Part shown: positions 32,570 through 42,352 of the stretch, piece after piece
Position numbering within the stretch: position 1 is the first letter of the stretch
Layout: each line of letters opens with the position of its first letter
Source: Pseudomonadota bacterium
GTDB taxonomy: Bacteria; Pseudomonadota; Alphaproteobacteria; Rhizobiales; Aestuariivirgaceae
DNA: 64,000 bases
Direction of reading: 5' to 3'
Assembly (NCBI GenBank): GCA_963205315.1
Contig: CAUJIO010000051.1
Coordinates: forward strand, 1 to 64,000
Made by a program: the position numbers and the translations under genes
Notes under the pieces: generated by a model
Databases searched by the model: none
Seen by the model: only the letters and a program-made list of their open reading frames with translations
Told to the model about the DNA's origin: nothing

Positions 32570-33517
32570 CTACAAGCCCTTCGGGCGCACGTCGCTCGGC
32601 GCCTTGTTATAGCGGCCGGCGAAGGCCTTGCAGAAATGCGAAGGGTTCTTGAAGCCGGTCGAATAGGCCACTTCGGCGATGGTGGCGCGCAGGCCGTTGG
32701 AGCTTGCCAGCTTCTCGTAGGCGAGGTTCAGTCTCTGGTCCATGATATAGGCAGATACTGTGATGCCGTGCTCGTTGAACACACGGTGCAGATAGCTGAC
32801 CGATATGCCCAGGCGGGCCGCGATCTCGCGCGGATTCAGATCCTGGTCTTCGATCCTGCTGCGGATGTAGTGCGAGATGCGCTGGCGCAGCAGGAAGCGG
32901 GCGCGTTTCTCCTGGCCCGCGTCGCTCGTGTCCTCGCATTCGATGACCATCCCGATGAAGTCCTCGATGCGGCGGGCGATTGCCGCAGTGTGGATTGACG
33001 GCGAGGAGGCCAGCGTCGCCGCTGATTTGGTGGCGAGGCAGATGGCGATTTGCGCCATCTCGCGGTTCATCGGGAAACGGCAGCAGAGATGGTCTTCGAT
33101 ATCAGGAATCCGCTCGCGCAGTTTCGGCCCTGCGATCTTGACGGTGTAATTTATGAAACTGTCGGGACAGGACAGCTCGTAGAACTCGGACGTGCTGACC
33201 AGAATGTAGTCACCTTCGGCCACGAAACCGGTGCGGCCGAGCTGGCTGTAGAACATCTTCTCGCGTTGCGGCATGATGAAGACATAGGAATCGTCCGGGT
33301 CCTGAGCAATTTTGGAGCGGGTCCGCAACACACGTTGTTGATCGGAATCGAACCGGGTGACAGACAGATTCTCGATTTTGACCTCACGGATCTTCCCCCG
33401 CAGAACAGGCTCCTGCCGCACCACATCGACGCTGTAATAGACGTCCGACATGATTTCGCGCCAAGCCGGAAGCTGCCGCGTGGCCGTGATGGTGTCCGTC
33501 GTGAATTCCTTGAGCAC
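32570..33517 (-). CDS. AraC-family transcriptional regulator
   Basis: 315 residues. The N-terminal part resembles the AraC-binding-like domain found in FeaR/NphR-type activators (FIMPQREKMFYSQLGRTG near 80-97). The C-terminal part has two helix-turn-helix motifs: REIAARLGISVSYLHRVF near 228-245 and ATIAEVAYSTGFKNPSHFCK near 275-294, followed by RYNKAPSDVR. It is encoded just upstream of, and in the same direction as, the dimethylformamidase-like and amidase genes and probably activates them in response to an amide or amine. Confidence 0.88.
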   Translation of the reverse strand: MLKEFTTDTITATRQLPAWREIMSDVYYSVDVVRQEPVLRGKIREVKIENLSVTRFDSDQQRVLRTRSKIAQDPDDSYVFIMPQREKMFYSQLGRTGFVAEGDYILVSTSEFYELSCPDSFINYTVKIAGPKLRERIPDIEDHLCCRFPMNREMAQIAICLATKSAATLASSPSIHTAAIARRIEDFIGMVIECEDTSDAGQEKRARFLLRQRISHYIRSRIEDQDLNPREIAARLGISVSYLHRVFNEHGITVSAYIMDQRLNLAYEKLASSNGLRATIAEVAYSTGFKNPSHFCKAFAGRYNKAPSDVRPKGL

Positions 33518-33631
33518 GGGATGTCCTCACCTCGCTAAGCGAGCGAGAGTAGGAACAAGAGAGGCGGCTTGGCAATAGAGAAGCTGCCGCACAGCCGTCA
33601 TGCGTACGGGTCATGATATGAATTGCGCCAC

Positions 33632-35026
33632 TCAGGCGCGAGGATCAACCGGCCAGACGATGGGACCTCTTGCCTTCTCGAGGAAATGGGCGACCTGCAG
33701 CACGCCCAGGTCGTCGAAGCGTTTGCCGCTGACTTGCACGCCAACGGGAAGCCCGTCGGCGAATGCCTGATGCACCGCAGCGGCGGGTTGCGTCGTCTGG
33801 TTGAACATCGCGGTAAAATTGGCATGCGCTAGCGGAACGTCGCTACGCGCGCCGGGTGCTTCCGCTGCAAAGTTGACGATCGGCAAAATAGGAGAGAGCA
33901 CATAGTCGAAAGGCCGGAGATGCTCTTCCATGCGCATGCGGGAGACGGCGATCGACTTGAGAAAATTTGCGTGGTCGGTCGTGGTGTAGCTGCCGCCCGG
34001 CTGGCTCCACGCAAACACAGCCGGCGTCACCTCGCTCCGCCGCTCCGGTGCGAAGGACTGGATCTCCGCATAGCCCCGGATCTGCAGGATGCGGTCGATG
34101 GCCTCATAGGCATCATAGTCGAAGGGCGGTGGCATTTCGGAAACATGCGCTCCGGCCTGTTCAAGCAAGCGCGCCGATGCTCTCACAAAGGTTACGACGT
34201 CCGGCACAGGGCGCGGGTCGAAGCCCATGTCGAGCAGCACGCCGATCTTCAAACCCTTCACGTCACGGTCCAAATGTGACGCATAGTCGATGTCGGTTGG
34301 CGGCAGCGACCAGCAGTCGCGGCTGTCAGGCCGCGACAGGATGCGCAGCATTGCGGCGATGTCGGTTACGCTCCGCGCCATAGGTCCTGCCGAGCGCATC
34401 GTATCGGACGCAAGGTGCGGAATGAGGCCTTGCGTAGGCTTCAGCGCGGCTAGTGCGCAATGTCCCGCCGGCAGCCGCACCGAGCCGGCAATGTCGGAGC
34501 CCACAGACATCAAGCCGAGCCCTGCCGCGAGCGATGCACCGGCTCCGGCACTCGACCCGCCCGTATTGGCTGACAGCCGCCAGGGATTGCGCACAATGCC
34601 ATGGGACGAGGAGACGCCCGCACCCAGCAGGCCGCAATCGGGCATCACCGTCTTGGCGAAGATCACTGCGCCCGCTTCCTTCAGCCGAGCTGCTGGCGGC
34701 GCATCTTCGCGTGCAAGCGGAAGATCGCGGTTTGGTTTCGCGCCATGGAAGTAGGGCCAACCCGCCTTGTTGACGCTGTCCTTGATGGTGACGGGGATGC
34801 CGTCCAGTTCGCTGAGAGGTTCGCCGCGCCGCCATCGGGCCTCCGACGCCTTCGCTGCCGTCATCGCTTCATCGGCGGCGATATGGAAGAGCGCGTTGAT
34901 CTTCGGGTTCACGAGCTCGGCATGGGCAAGTGTCGTCGCCAGGGCTTCGACGGGCGACAGTGTGCCGGCCTTGAATGCGGAGGTCAGCGTTCTGAAGTCG
35001 AAGTCCACAAGTTCGGAAATGTTCAT
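33632..35026 (-). CDS. Amidase signature family hydrolase (2)
   Basis: 464 residues. Lys in IPVTIKDSVNKAG near 80, the cis-Ser in NTGGSSAGAGASLA near 151-163, and a nucleophile region SDIAGSVRLPAGHCALAALKP near 176-196. The first glycine of the usual GGS is Ala here, a mild deviation. It is the first gene of the leftward amide module. The divergent interval to the kinase at 35217 (190 bp) holds promoters for both sides. It shares little sequence with amidase 1 outside the signature, so the two probably have different substrates. Confidence 0.87.
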   Translation of the reverse strand: MNISELVDFDFRTLTSAFKAGTLSPVEALATTLAHAELVNPKINALFHIAADEAMTAAKASEARWRRGEPLSELDGIPVTIKDSVNKAGWPYFHGAKPNRDLPLAREDAPPAARLKEAGAVIFAKTVMPDCGLLGAGVSSSHGIVRNPWRLSANTGGSSAGAGASLAAGLGLMSVGSDIAGSVRLPAGHCALAALKPTQGLIPHLASDTMRSAGPMARSVTDIAAMLRILSRPDSRDCWSLPPTDIDYASHLDRDVKGLKIGVLLDMGFDPRPVPDVVTFVRASARLLEQAGAHVSEMPPPFDYDAYEAIDRILQIRGYAEIQSFAPERRSEVTPAVFAWSQPGGSYTTTDHANFLKSIAVSRMRMEEHLRPFDYVLSPILPIVNFAAEAPGARSDVPLAHANFTAMFNQTTQPAAAVHQAFADGLPVGVQVSGKRFDDLGVLQVAHFLEKARGPIVWPVDPRA

Positions 35027-35216
35027 GATCCATCCGATGCCAGCGCGTTTTGGGATTTTCTATCAGCCCGTCTGCGGACTGCGTAGCGTTTCGCGCTCCA
35101 GTCGCCCGGCAGCAACGAGATTGTGGACTGTGAGACATACCGTTTGCGGGTGAGGTGGGTCACACTCCTGTCGCTGTCCGCACTCTCATGCGCGAGGACG
35201 GCGCCGGGGAGAACGT

Positions 35217-36152
35217 ATGTCCACAGCCGAGGATATCGCCAGACGAACAGCAGGTCCGGAGTGGGTCGGGGCAACCGCCGAACAAGCCATTCCCGTCCTC
35301 GCTTCACCGAGCTGGCGCGGCGTGGACAGCACGCTCTTGCGGCTGCGCCGGCCAAGCGGCGAGACATGCCTTGCCAAGCTGATGGACGAAGATACCGACG
35401 CTTACGCGGACATCTCCATGGCGTTCAAGGCCGCGAGCCAGGCCTCGGCCGCCGGTATCGGACCCAAAGTCTTTGCGGCAGACCTCGCGGTGCGCACCTG
35501 TGTGATGGAAGACCTCTCGCCCGAGGCGGGCTGGACGACAGCGACGCTCGACCGTTACTCCGACCGCGACACGCGCCACGCCGTGATCGCAGCGAAGAAG
35601 AACTTCCACCGCACCGCGCCCCTGGGCCACAGCACCAACGTTTTCGACCACGTCGAGAAGCTAATGGCGAAATGCCAATCCGCAGGGGCCCCAGTGCCTG
35701 AAGACGTGGCATGGCTCGCCTCCAGCGTGGGTGAGGCGCGCGACGCCATCCGGGCCTCCGGCATAGATCAGGTTCCGGCGCATGGTGACGGCAATGTCTC
35801 CAATGTGATGATCGCCAGCGACGGGGCGGTCCGCCTCGTCGATTGGGATCTGGCAGGCGACATGGATCCCTTCGAGGATCTCGGCAGCTTCCTTCTCGAA
35901 GCCCACGACAGCGAGAGCGATGCGGTTGAAAGCTTCGAGGCCTTCCACGGCCGTTATGACCGTGCGCTGTTCAACCGCGCCTGGCTCTATGGCATCGCCG
36001 ACGACCTGCGCTGGGGGCTCATCGGTGCGCTGCTCGCGGGCACCTCGCGCCGCGTGACCTATGAATTCCTCAAGTTCGGCGACTGGCGCTTCCTGCGCGC
36101 CCGCATGGGCCTGCGCGATCCGCGTTTCTCTGAAAAACTGGGGCGGGTCTGA
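35217..36152 (+). CDS. Choline-kinase-like phosphotransferase (1)
   Basis: 311 residues of the APH/choline-kinase fold. VPAHGDGNVSNVMI has the catalytic loop at 189-196 and RLVDWDLAGDMDPFEDLG the metal-binding Asp at about 209-220. LVDWD..G.-DPFxDL is the form seen in LicA-type choline/ethanolamine kinases. Ribosome-binding ggggaga precedes the ATG. The gene overlaps the next kinase by one base. It probably phosphorylates an amino-alcohol. Confidence 0.82.
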   Translation: MSTAEDIARRTAGPEWVGATAEQAIPVLASPSWRGVDSTLLRLRRPSGETCLAKLMDEDTDAYADISMAFKAASQASAAGIGPKVFAADLAVRTCVMEDLSPEAGWTTATLDRYSDRDTRHAVIAAKKNFHRTAPLGHSTNVFDHVEKLMAKCQSAGAPVPEDVAWLASSVGEARDAIRASGIDQVPAHGDGNVSNVMIASDGAVRLVDWDLAGDMDPFEDLGSFLLEAHDSESDAVESFEAFHGRYDRALFNRAWLYGIADDLRWGLIGALLAGTSRRVTYEFLKFGDWRFLRARMGLRDPRFSEKLGRV

Positions 36153-37090
36153 TGCTGGAAAAGAAGCTGGGCGAGGCGCAGACGGACGCCGAACGGGCAA
36201 TCGAGAAGGTGCTGCGGCGCGTGCCGCAATGGCATGAGCGGAACCTTTCCTATGCGGCCCTCGTGGGCGGGCTGATGAACGGCAACTGGCGCATCGATGT
36301 CGCGGGTGACCGGCGCTACTTCGTCAAGATTCCAGGCGCGGGCTCCGAGAAATTCATCGACCGCAAGACCGCGCACCTGGCCGCGAAGAACGCCCATGCC
36401 ATGGGCATCGGCCCCGAAGTCGTCTACTTCGATCCAGAAGAAGGTATTGAGGCTTTCGAGTTCCTCGAGGGCTATCGCGCCTGCACAAACGCCGATTTCC
36501 GCGATCCGGACATCCAGCTCGCCGTCATCGATCTCTACCGGAAGTTCAATTCCGGCCCGCCGCTGCCGGCCACCAAGACCGTGTTCGACATGATCGACGA
36601 ACACTTCGCGCAGGCCCGCGAACTTGGCTCGCATCTGCCCTCGGACTTCGCCTGGATCGAGCGCCGCTACGAGGAAGCGAAGGCGGCGATGCTCGCCTCG
36701 GGTCTCGATCTGGTTCCCTGCTTCAACGATCCGATGCCCGGCAACTTTCTGATGAAGTCTGGCGCGGGCATGAAGCTGATCGACTGCGAATTCGCCTCGA
36801 ACAACGAGCGCGCCTACGAGATCGGCGTATTCATCGGTGAGATGTTCTATCCCGAGGACCGCTCGCTCGAACTCATCGAGAAATATTACGGCAGCGTGAA
36901 GCCCGCCGTCGTCGCGCGCGTCAACGTCGCCCGCTGCCTGGCCGACATCAAGTGGGCGTCCTGGGCCATCGTCAACCGCAAGCTCAGCAGCTGGGACTTC
37001 GACTACCAGAAATACGGAGCGTGGAAATACATGCGCGCCCGCTCGCTGCTGTTCGATCCGCGCTCGGAAAGCTGGTTGCGCAAGCTGTGA
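36152..37090 (+). CDS. Choline-kinase-like phosphotransferase (2)
   Basis: 312 residues, same fold, but the catalytic loop reads CFNDPMPGNFLM (Asn-Asp kept, first residue Phe instead of His) at about 190-201 and the metal site KLIDCEFASNNERAYEIGVF has Cys in place of Trp. These are the forms of the eukaryote-like choline/ethanolamine kinase branch (xNDxxxxN, DxEFAxxN, YExG). It is coupled to kinase 1 by an overlapping TGATG. Two different kinases in tandem may form a heterodimer or act on two related alcohols. Confidence 0.82.
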   Translation: MLEKKLGEAQTDAERAIEKVLRRVPQWHERNLSYAALVGGLMNGNWRIDVAGDRRYFVKIPGAGSEKFIDRKTAHLAAKNAHAMGIGPEVVYFDPEEGIEAFEFLEGYRACTNADFRDPDIQLAVIDLYRKFNSGPPLPATKTVFDMIDEHFAQARELGSHLPSDFAWIERRYEEAKAAMLASGLDLVPCFNDPMPGNFLMKSGAGMKLIDCEFASNNERAYEIGVFIGEMFYPEDRSLELIEKYYGSVKPAVVARVNVARCLADIKWASWAIVNRKLSSWDFDYQKYGAWKYMRARSLLFDPRSESWLRKL

Positions 37091-37137
37091 ATTGACTTGC
37101 TTCCTCGTGGGGTTGGCCGGCCAGCCCTACCGGGAAG

Positions 37138-37158
37138 CCGGTCCGCCTGGCGGGCCGG
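37138..37158 (+). other. GC hairpin in the leader of the dipeptide-type ABC operon
   Basis: CCGGTCCGCC (37138-37147) and GGCGGGCCGG (37149-37158) form a stem with one mismatch and a very tight turn, between the kinase genes and the binding-protein gene. It has no U-run. It may separate expression of the kinases from the transporter. Confidence 0.4.
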
Positions 37159-37205
37159 AGATCATCGTCTGAACGCCGGAACAAGAACCTGAGGGAGAAA
37201 CGTCC

Positions 37206-38768
37206 ATGCTAACGAGACGCGACGCACTGAAAACCGTGTTGGCCGGTGTCGGCACAGCCGCTGCAGTCCGCATCAACCCGGAGTTCTTCGTGAACTCCGC
37301 CTATGCCCAGGCCGGAAAGCCCATGCGCTTTCTCGCGGCCGAGGCCTTGACCGGCAACTGGGATCCGACGACTCACACCAATCTGGGCCAGCTCATCATC
37401 GAAGGCATGATGTTCGGCTATCTCACCCGCGCGCCCATGAAGCCCGACAATCCGGAAGAGCTGGTGTTCGAGCTTGCAACATCGCTCACCCCCATCGATC
37501 AGTACACGCTCGAAGTGAAGCTGCGCGAAGGTGTCAAGTTCCATGACGGCCAGGACTTCACGGCAGAGGACGTGAAGGCGACCTATGAATATGGCTGCCA
37601 GCCGGACCGTCCGGCGCAATGGTATCCGGGCCAGGTCGAGGTCGAGGTGGTGGACAAGCACACCTGCCGCATCAAGACCGAGAAGTTCGGCTATCCCGCC
37701 GTTCTCTATTATTACCTCTCGTCGTTCCTGCCGATCCTCTCGGCCTCCGACGTTGCCGACAAGAAGAAGCTGGCAGCGAAACCCAACGGCACCGGTCCTT
37801 TCCGCTTCGTCGAGCAGAAGGGCGACAGCAGCATGCTCGAAGCCTACGACGGCTTCTTCATGGGCAAGTCGAAGCTGCCGGGCATCGAATACCGCTTCGT
37901 CGGCGACACCACGACGCGCACCCTGTCGCTGCTCAACGGCGAGGCCGACCTCATCGAGCGCCTCGAGCAGGAGCAGGTGGAGACGATCTCGCAGAACCCC
38001 AACTTCGTCATCCACAAGGTACTTTCGACCGAGAACAAGTACCTGTTCTTCCGCTGCTCGAAGCCGCCCTTTACCGACTGGCGTGTCCGTCGTGCCGCCT
38101 GTCATGCGATCGACCGCTCGGTGCTGCTTGATGTGCTCGGCATGTCGGGAAGTGCCAGCAAGGCGCATATCTCGCCCGTCAAGTTCGGATACACGGAAGT
38201 GGCGAACTATCCCGAGTACGATCCCGAGCAATGTCAGAAGCTGCTGGAGGAAGCCGGCTTCCCGAAAGGACAGGGCCTGCCGGAACTCGTTTACTACACC
38301 TCCACGGGTTTCTATCCGAAGACCAAGGAGTATGGCGAGGTGATCGCCGGAATGCTGCAGGAGCAGGGTTTCCCGGTGAAGCTGCAGGTTCTCGAACTCG
38401 CGGCCTGGGGCAATCTGCTCTATGATAAGGAAGGCGGCGGCGAAGGCAACATGATTGACTGCGGCTGGTGCACGGGTTCGCCCGAGCCCGATCTCGTCAT
38501 CCGTACGCACTTCCATTCTTCCTCGAAGCGCATCACCGGCATCGTCGACAAGGACATCGACGCCTCGCTGGACAAGGAGCGCAATGCGGCTTCCGTCGAC
38601 GAGCGCCGCAAGATCCTCCAGGAGGAAACCCTGCCGCTGCTGGCGGAGAAGGCACCGGCGCTGGCGCTCTTCACCTCCGTGTTCCTGCACGCCCACCGCA
38701 AGGAACTCGAGGGCCTCTACATCTATCCGAACGGCATGCTCGACGGCTCCAAGGCCACGCTGAGCTGA
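37206..38768 (+). CDS. ABC substrate-binding protein, family 5 (DppA/OppA-like)
   Basis: 520 residues. A twin-arginine-type signal (MLTRRDALKTVLAGVG, cleavage near AYAQA) is followed by the family-5 fold, with LAEALTGNWDPTTHTNLGQL-like opening residues, VKFHDGQDFTAEDVKATYEY near 101-120 and NGTGPFRFVEQK. It binds a peptide, opine, amide or other small organic solute in the periplasm. gggag precedes the ATG. The permease, permease and ATPase genes follow in the usual order. Confidence 0.88.
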   Translation: MLTRRDALKTVLAGVGTAAAVRINPEFFVNSAYAQAGKPMRFLAAEALTGNWDPTTHTNLGQLIIEGMMFGYLTRAPMKPDNPEELVFELATSLTPIDQYTLEVKLREGVKFHDGQDFTAEDVKATYEYGCQPDRPAQWYPGQVEVEVVDKHTCRIKTEKFGYPAVLYYYLSSFLPILSASDVADKKKLAAKPNGTGPFRFVEQKGDSSMLEAYDGFFMGKSKLPGIEYRFVGDTTTRTLSLLNGEADLIERLEQEQVETISQNPNFVIHKVLSTENKYLFFRCSKPPFTDWRVRRAACHAIDRSVLLDVLGMSGSASKAHISPVKFGYTEVANYPEYDPEQCQKLLEEAGFPKGQGLPELVYYTSTGFYPKTKEYGEVIAGMLQEQGFPVKLQVLELAAWGNLLYDKEGGGEGNMIDCGWCTGSPEPDLVIRTHFHSSSKRITGIVDKDIDASLDKERNAASVDERRKILQEETLPLLAEKAPALALFTSVFLHAHRKELEGLYIYPNGMLDGSKATLS

Positions 38769-38853
38769 TCCTGACGCACGGCTGCGCGGATGCGGGGGAT
38801 CGTTTCCCCGCATCCGGCAGCTCTAACGGACAAGCCTGGGGAAGCTGGGACAG

Positions 38854-39834
38854 ATGTTTCTTGTCGAGTATCTACTGAAGCGGCTGGCGCAGGGCGTGGT
38901 GATCGTCTTCCTCACGTCGCTTATCATTTTCACGCTGCTGCGGGTGGTGCCGGGCGATCCCGTTCGCCTCATCGTCGGCGGCATGGCCAACGACACCGTC
39001 GTGAAGGAAGTGGCCGAGAAGATGGGGCTGCGCGATCCCATCATCGTGCAGTATGGCCGCTATATCGCCGGCGTGGTGCAGGGCGACTTCGGCCAGTCCT
39101 ATGTGCGACCACGCAACGGCATGGTCGTGGCCGGCGGCGAATACATCGATCCCACGAAATCCAACATGGCGCCCGTCATCGACCTCGTGGTGGAGCGCCT
39201 GCCGCTCACACTGATGCTAGCGGGAATGTCGCTGGTCTTCGCGCTTCTGGTTTCGGTGCCGCTCGGTATCTTCGGCGGCCTCTATCCCAATCGCTGGCCG
39301 TCGTCGCTGGCACTCCTCGTGCAATCGGTCTTCGTTTCGATCCCGAACTTCTGGCTATCGATCGTCCTCATTCTCTTTCTCTCCGTGAAGCTCGGCTGGA
39401 TGCCCGCACTTGGCTACCAGGGCTTCGCCTATGTTCTCCTCCCGGCCATCGTGCTGGCGGTCGAGATCTGCCCCTTCCTCATCCGTACACTGACGGTATC
39501 GCTGGGCGAGATCATGCAGGCGCCCTTCATCGACGAGGCGCGGGTGCGCGGCCTGTCGCGCTGGCGCATTGTCATCGGCCATGCGCTGCGCAACGCCGCC
39601 GTGCCGCTGGTCAACCTCCTCGGCATGCAGTTGTCGGTGCTCATCGGCGGCGTGCTGGTCGTCGAATACATCTTCGACTATCCGGGCCTGGGCCATCTCA
39701 CCGTGCTCTCGGTCGTGGCTCGCGACTTCCCGCTGATTCAGGGCATCGCCATCCTGACGAGCGCAGTCTTCGTCTTCATCAACATCCTCGTCGATCTCAT
39801 CACCTACGCCATCGACCCGCGGGTGGAGCTCTGA
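38854..39834 (+). CDS. DppB-like ABC permease
   Basis: 326 residues, six transmembrane helices predicted by eye. The N-terminal FLVEYLLKRLAQGVVIVFLT is typical of DppB. The EAA loop is DEARVRGLSRWRIVIGHALR near 226-245. The stretch after residue 65 (QYGRYIAGVVQGDFGQSYV) is the usual periplasmic segment of DppB proteins. It pairs with the DppC-like permease two bases downstream. Confidence 0.88.
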   Translation: MFLVEYLLKRLAQGVVIVFLTSLIIFTLLRVVPGDPVRLIVGGMANDTVVKEVAEKMGLRDPIIVQYGRYIAGVVQGDFGQSYVRPRNGMVVAGGEYIDPTKSNMAPVIDLVVERLPLTLMLAGMSLVFALLVSVPLGIFGGLYPNRWPSSLALLVQSVFVSIPNFWLSIVLILFLSVKLGWMPALGYQGFAYVLLPAIVLAVEICPFLIRTLTVSLGEIMQAPFIDEARVRGLSRWRIVIGHALRNAAVPLVNLLGMQLSVLIGGVLVVEYIFDYPGLGHLTVLSVVARDFPLIQGIAILTSAVFVFINILVDLITYAIDPRVEL

Positions 39835-39836
39835 TC

Positions 39837-40763
39837 ATGACCATATCCCCCGCCGCAGATCCCTCCGTCGTCCTGAAGGCCCCCGCGCTGCGCGAGCGTT
39901 CGGTCGGCTATCGCATCCTCGCCGAGGCGATGCGCAACACCGGCTTCCGCGTCGGCCTCGGTATTCTCCTGCTGATCGTGCTGGCCTCCGCAATCTATCC
40001 GGAAGTCACCAGCCTGTCGGCCACCAAGATCAGCGTGCGCGAGAAATTCCTGCCGCCCATCCTGTTCGGCGAGAAGTGGAGCTTCCTGCATCCCCTCGGC
40101 ACCGACCAGTTGGGCCGCGACATGCTGCTCCGCTGCCTCATTGGGTTGCGTTACTCGTTCTTCATCGGTGTCACCACCGTGGTGCTGATGTTCTGCGTCG
40201 GTTGCGCGCTGGGGCTCGTCGCCGGCTACAAGGGCGGTTGGTGGGACACCATCATCATGCGCATTACCGACGCGCAGCTCTCGGTGCCGATGATTATCCT
40301 CGCGATATCGATCCTCGGCGTGTCGACGCCTTCGGTGCTCACCATCATCATCGTGCTTGGTCTCTCCGGCTGGCCGCTCTATGCGCGTGTGGCGCGCGGC
40401 CTCGCCATCACCGAGCGTAGCCGCGAATATGTCCGTGGCCTGCGGGTTCTGGGCGCCGCCGATCTGCGCATCATGCTGCTCTTCATCGCGCCGAACATCC
40501 TGCCCGGCATTGCCTTCGTGGCCGTGCTCGACGTTGCCCGGATGATGATCTTCGAGGCGATCCTCGGCTTCCTCGGCCTCGGTGTGCAGCCGCCGACGCC
40601 CAGCTTCGGAACGATCATCTCGGATGCGCGCAAATACCTGATCAATGCGTGGTGGATCGCCACCATGCCAGGCCTCTTTCTCACACTCGTTCTGGTGTCG
40701 ATCAACCTCATGGGTTCGGCGCTTGAAAAGGCCAGAAACCGGATTTACGGGGGCGCATCGTGA
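39837..40763 (+). CDS. DppC-like ABC permease
   Basis: 308 residues. The N-terminal cytoplasmic and first transmembrane segment is followed by HPLGTDQLGRDMLLRCLIGL near 86-105, the family hallmark, and an EAA loop ERSREYVRGLRVLGAADLRI near 190-210. The last helix is followed by NLMGSALEKARNRIYGG. The stop overlaps the ATPase start (TGATG). Confidence 0.88.
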   Translation: MTISPAADPSVVLKAPALRERSVGYRILAEAMRNTGFRVGLGILLLIVLASAIYPEVTSLSATKISVREKFLPPILFGEKWSFLHPLGTDQLGRDMLLRCLIGLRYSFFIGVTTVVLMFCVGCALGLVAGYKGGWWDTIIMRITDAQLSVPMIILAISILGVSTPSVLTIIIVLGLSGWPLYARVARGLAITERSREYVRGLRVLGAADLRIMLLFIAPNILPGIAFVAVLDVARMMIFEAILGFLGLGVQPPTPSFGTIISDARKYLINAWWIATMPGLFLTLVLVSINLMGSALEKARNRIYGGAS

Positions 40764-42352
40764 TGAGCGACACCAGAACCAGGGAGCCGGTGCTCAGCGT
40801 CCGGTCCCTCACCGTCGGGCCGACGGAGCCCGGCTCTGCGGCCATTCTCAGCGACCTGAGCTTCGATCTTCACTCGCATGAGATCCTCGGCATCTTTGCC
40901 GAAACGGGCGGCGGCAAGTCGGTGCTGAGCCGTGCCCTCGCCAACTGGCTGCCGCCGACGCTTGAATTCCGGGGCGGCGACATCCGCTTCAAGGGCAAGA
41001 GCACGCTCGACGGTACCGGCCATTCGATGCTGCGCCCTGGCCGTGAGATCGCCTATATCGGATCACGCCCGCAGAGCAGCCTTGACCCGACGATCCCTGT
41101 CGGTCCGCAACTCGTGGAGAAGCTCCGGGCGGTGCGGCCGGAGATTTCGGCGGCGGACGCCCGCAAGAAGATCCTGAAGCTTCTGGCGGAAGTCCGCATC
41201 CCGTCGCCCGAGGAACGCTTCAACGAATACCCGACGAAGTATTCCGGCGGCATGATGCAGCGTGCGATGATCGTCGATGCGCTCTCGACCGACCCCGCGA
41301 TGATCATCGCCGACAACGTGACCCAGCCGCTCGACGTCACGATCGCCCTGCAGATCGTGCGGCTCCTCCAACAGCTCGCCCGTCAGCACGGCCTCAGTGT
41401 GCTGTTCCTCAGCTCCTCGCTCTCAACCCTGAACCAGCTCGCTGACCGCGTGGTGGTGCTCCAAAACGGCAGGGTGGCCGAGATCGGGGAGACTCAGGCC
41501 CTCATCAACGCGCCTGCCACGCCCTATACCCGCACCATCATCGACCAGATCCCGCGCATTTGGCGAAGCACGGCGGCGCCCGCTGTCAGCACCCGCTCCG
41601 CCGATCAGCCGATCATGTCGGTGCGCGACGTGAAGCGTACCTATTACGTGCGCCGCCCCGGCCATCTCAATTCCTACAATTCAGTTCAGGCGGTGCGGAG
41701 CGTCACCTTCGACGTCATGCCGCGCGACAACATCGGCATCGTCGGCGAGAGTGGCTGCGGAAAATCGACGCTCACGCGCCTCCTGACGGCCCTCGAGAAG
41801 CCCGAGCAGGGCGAGATCCTCTTCAACAACCGTCCGTTCAACCAGATGCCGCAGAAGGAGCTCACCGCCGCGCGGCGCGGTTTCCAGTTGCTGCTGCAGG
41901 ACCCCTACAACAGCCTTCCGCCCCGCATGACCGTGGGCCGCATGATCGAGGAAGGCATGCGCATCCACGGTATCGGCAAGGGTGCCGGCATGCGTGCCCG
42001 CGTCGAACAGGCCATGACTGATGTCGGCCTTCCCACCTCGATCTACAATCACCTTCCCAACTCGCTCAGCACCGGCGACCGGCAGCGCATCTCTGTCGCC
42101 CGCGCGCTGGTGCTGGAGCCGCAGCTCCTCATTCTCGACGAAACCGTCTCGGCGCTCGACCAGTCGGAGCAGAACAAGCTCCTTGCACTGTTCTCCCGAC
42201 TGCAGGCGGAGAAGAACCTCACCTACATCTTCATCTCGCATGACCTCGCCATGGTGCGGCGGGTCTGCTCGCGTATCGCGGTGATGTATCTGGGCGAACT
42301 CGTTGAGATCGCCGACAACCGCAATCTCTTCTATTCAGCGCGCCATCCCTAG
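40763..42352 (+). CDS. Fused DppD-DppF ABC ATPase, ended early by an amber codon
   Basis: 529 residues before TAG. NBD1: Walker A AETGGGKS (46-53), signature SGGMM (161-165), Walker B IIADN with Asn 185 in place of the catalytic Glu, and Ser 218 in place of the switch His. NBD2: GESGCGKS (328-335), signature LSTGD (435-439) instead of LSGGQ, ILDE with Glu 460, and switch His 493. One composite ATP site is therefore degenerate and the other is canonical. The frame stops at codon 530 in SARHP-stop-TKALLSAVP, where the family has HPYTKALL. The reading frame continues unbroken for another 92 codons, including CSFASRCPFVMRVC. The C-terminal oligopeptide-type domain is lost unless the stop is read through. 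Confidence 0.88.
   Translation: MSDTRTREPVLSVRSLTVGPTEPGSAAILSDLSFDLHSHEILGIFAETGGGKSVLSRALANWLPPTLEFRGGDIRFKGKSTLDGTGHSMLRPGREIAYIGSRPQSSLDPTIPVGPQLVEKLRAVRPEISAADARKKILKLLAEVRIPSPEERFNEYPTKYSGGMMQRAMIVDALSTDPAMIIADNVTQPLDVTIALQIVRLLQQLARQHGLSVLFLSSSLSTLNQLADRVVVLQNGRVAEIGETQALINAPATPYTRTIIDQIPRIWRSTAAPAVSTRSADQPIMSVRDVKRTYYVRRPGHLNSYNSVQAVRSVTFDVMPRDNIGIVGESGCGKSTLTRLLTALEKPEQGEILFNNRPFNQMPQKELTAARRGFQLLLQDPYNSLPPRMTVGRMIEEGMRIHGIGKGAGMRARVEQAMTDVGLPTSIYNHLPNSLSTGDRQRISVARALVLEPQLLILDETVSALDQSEQNKLLALFSRLQAEKNLTYIFISHDLAMVRRVCSRIAVMYLGELVEIADNRNLFYSARHP

Noticed and set aside
37209-38813. A 534-codon open frame antisense to the family-5 binding protein
   Set aside because: Composition is arginine- and histidine-rich low-information sequence, without motifs; the sense frame has a signal peptide and conserved family stretches.
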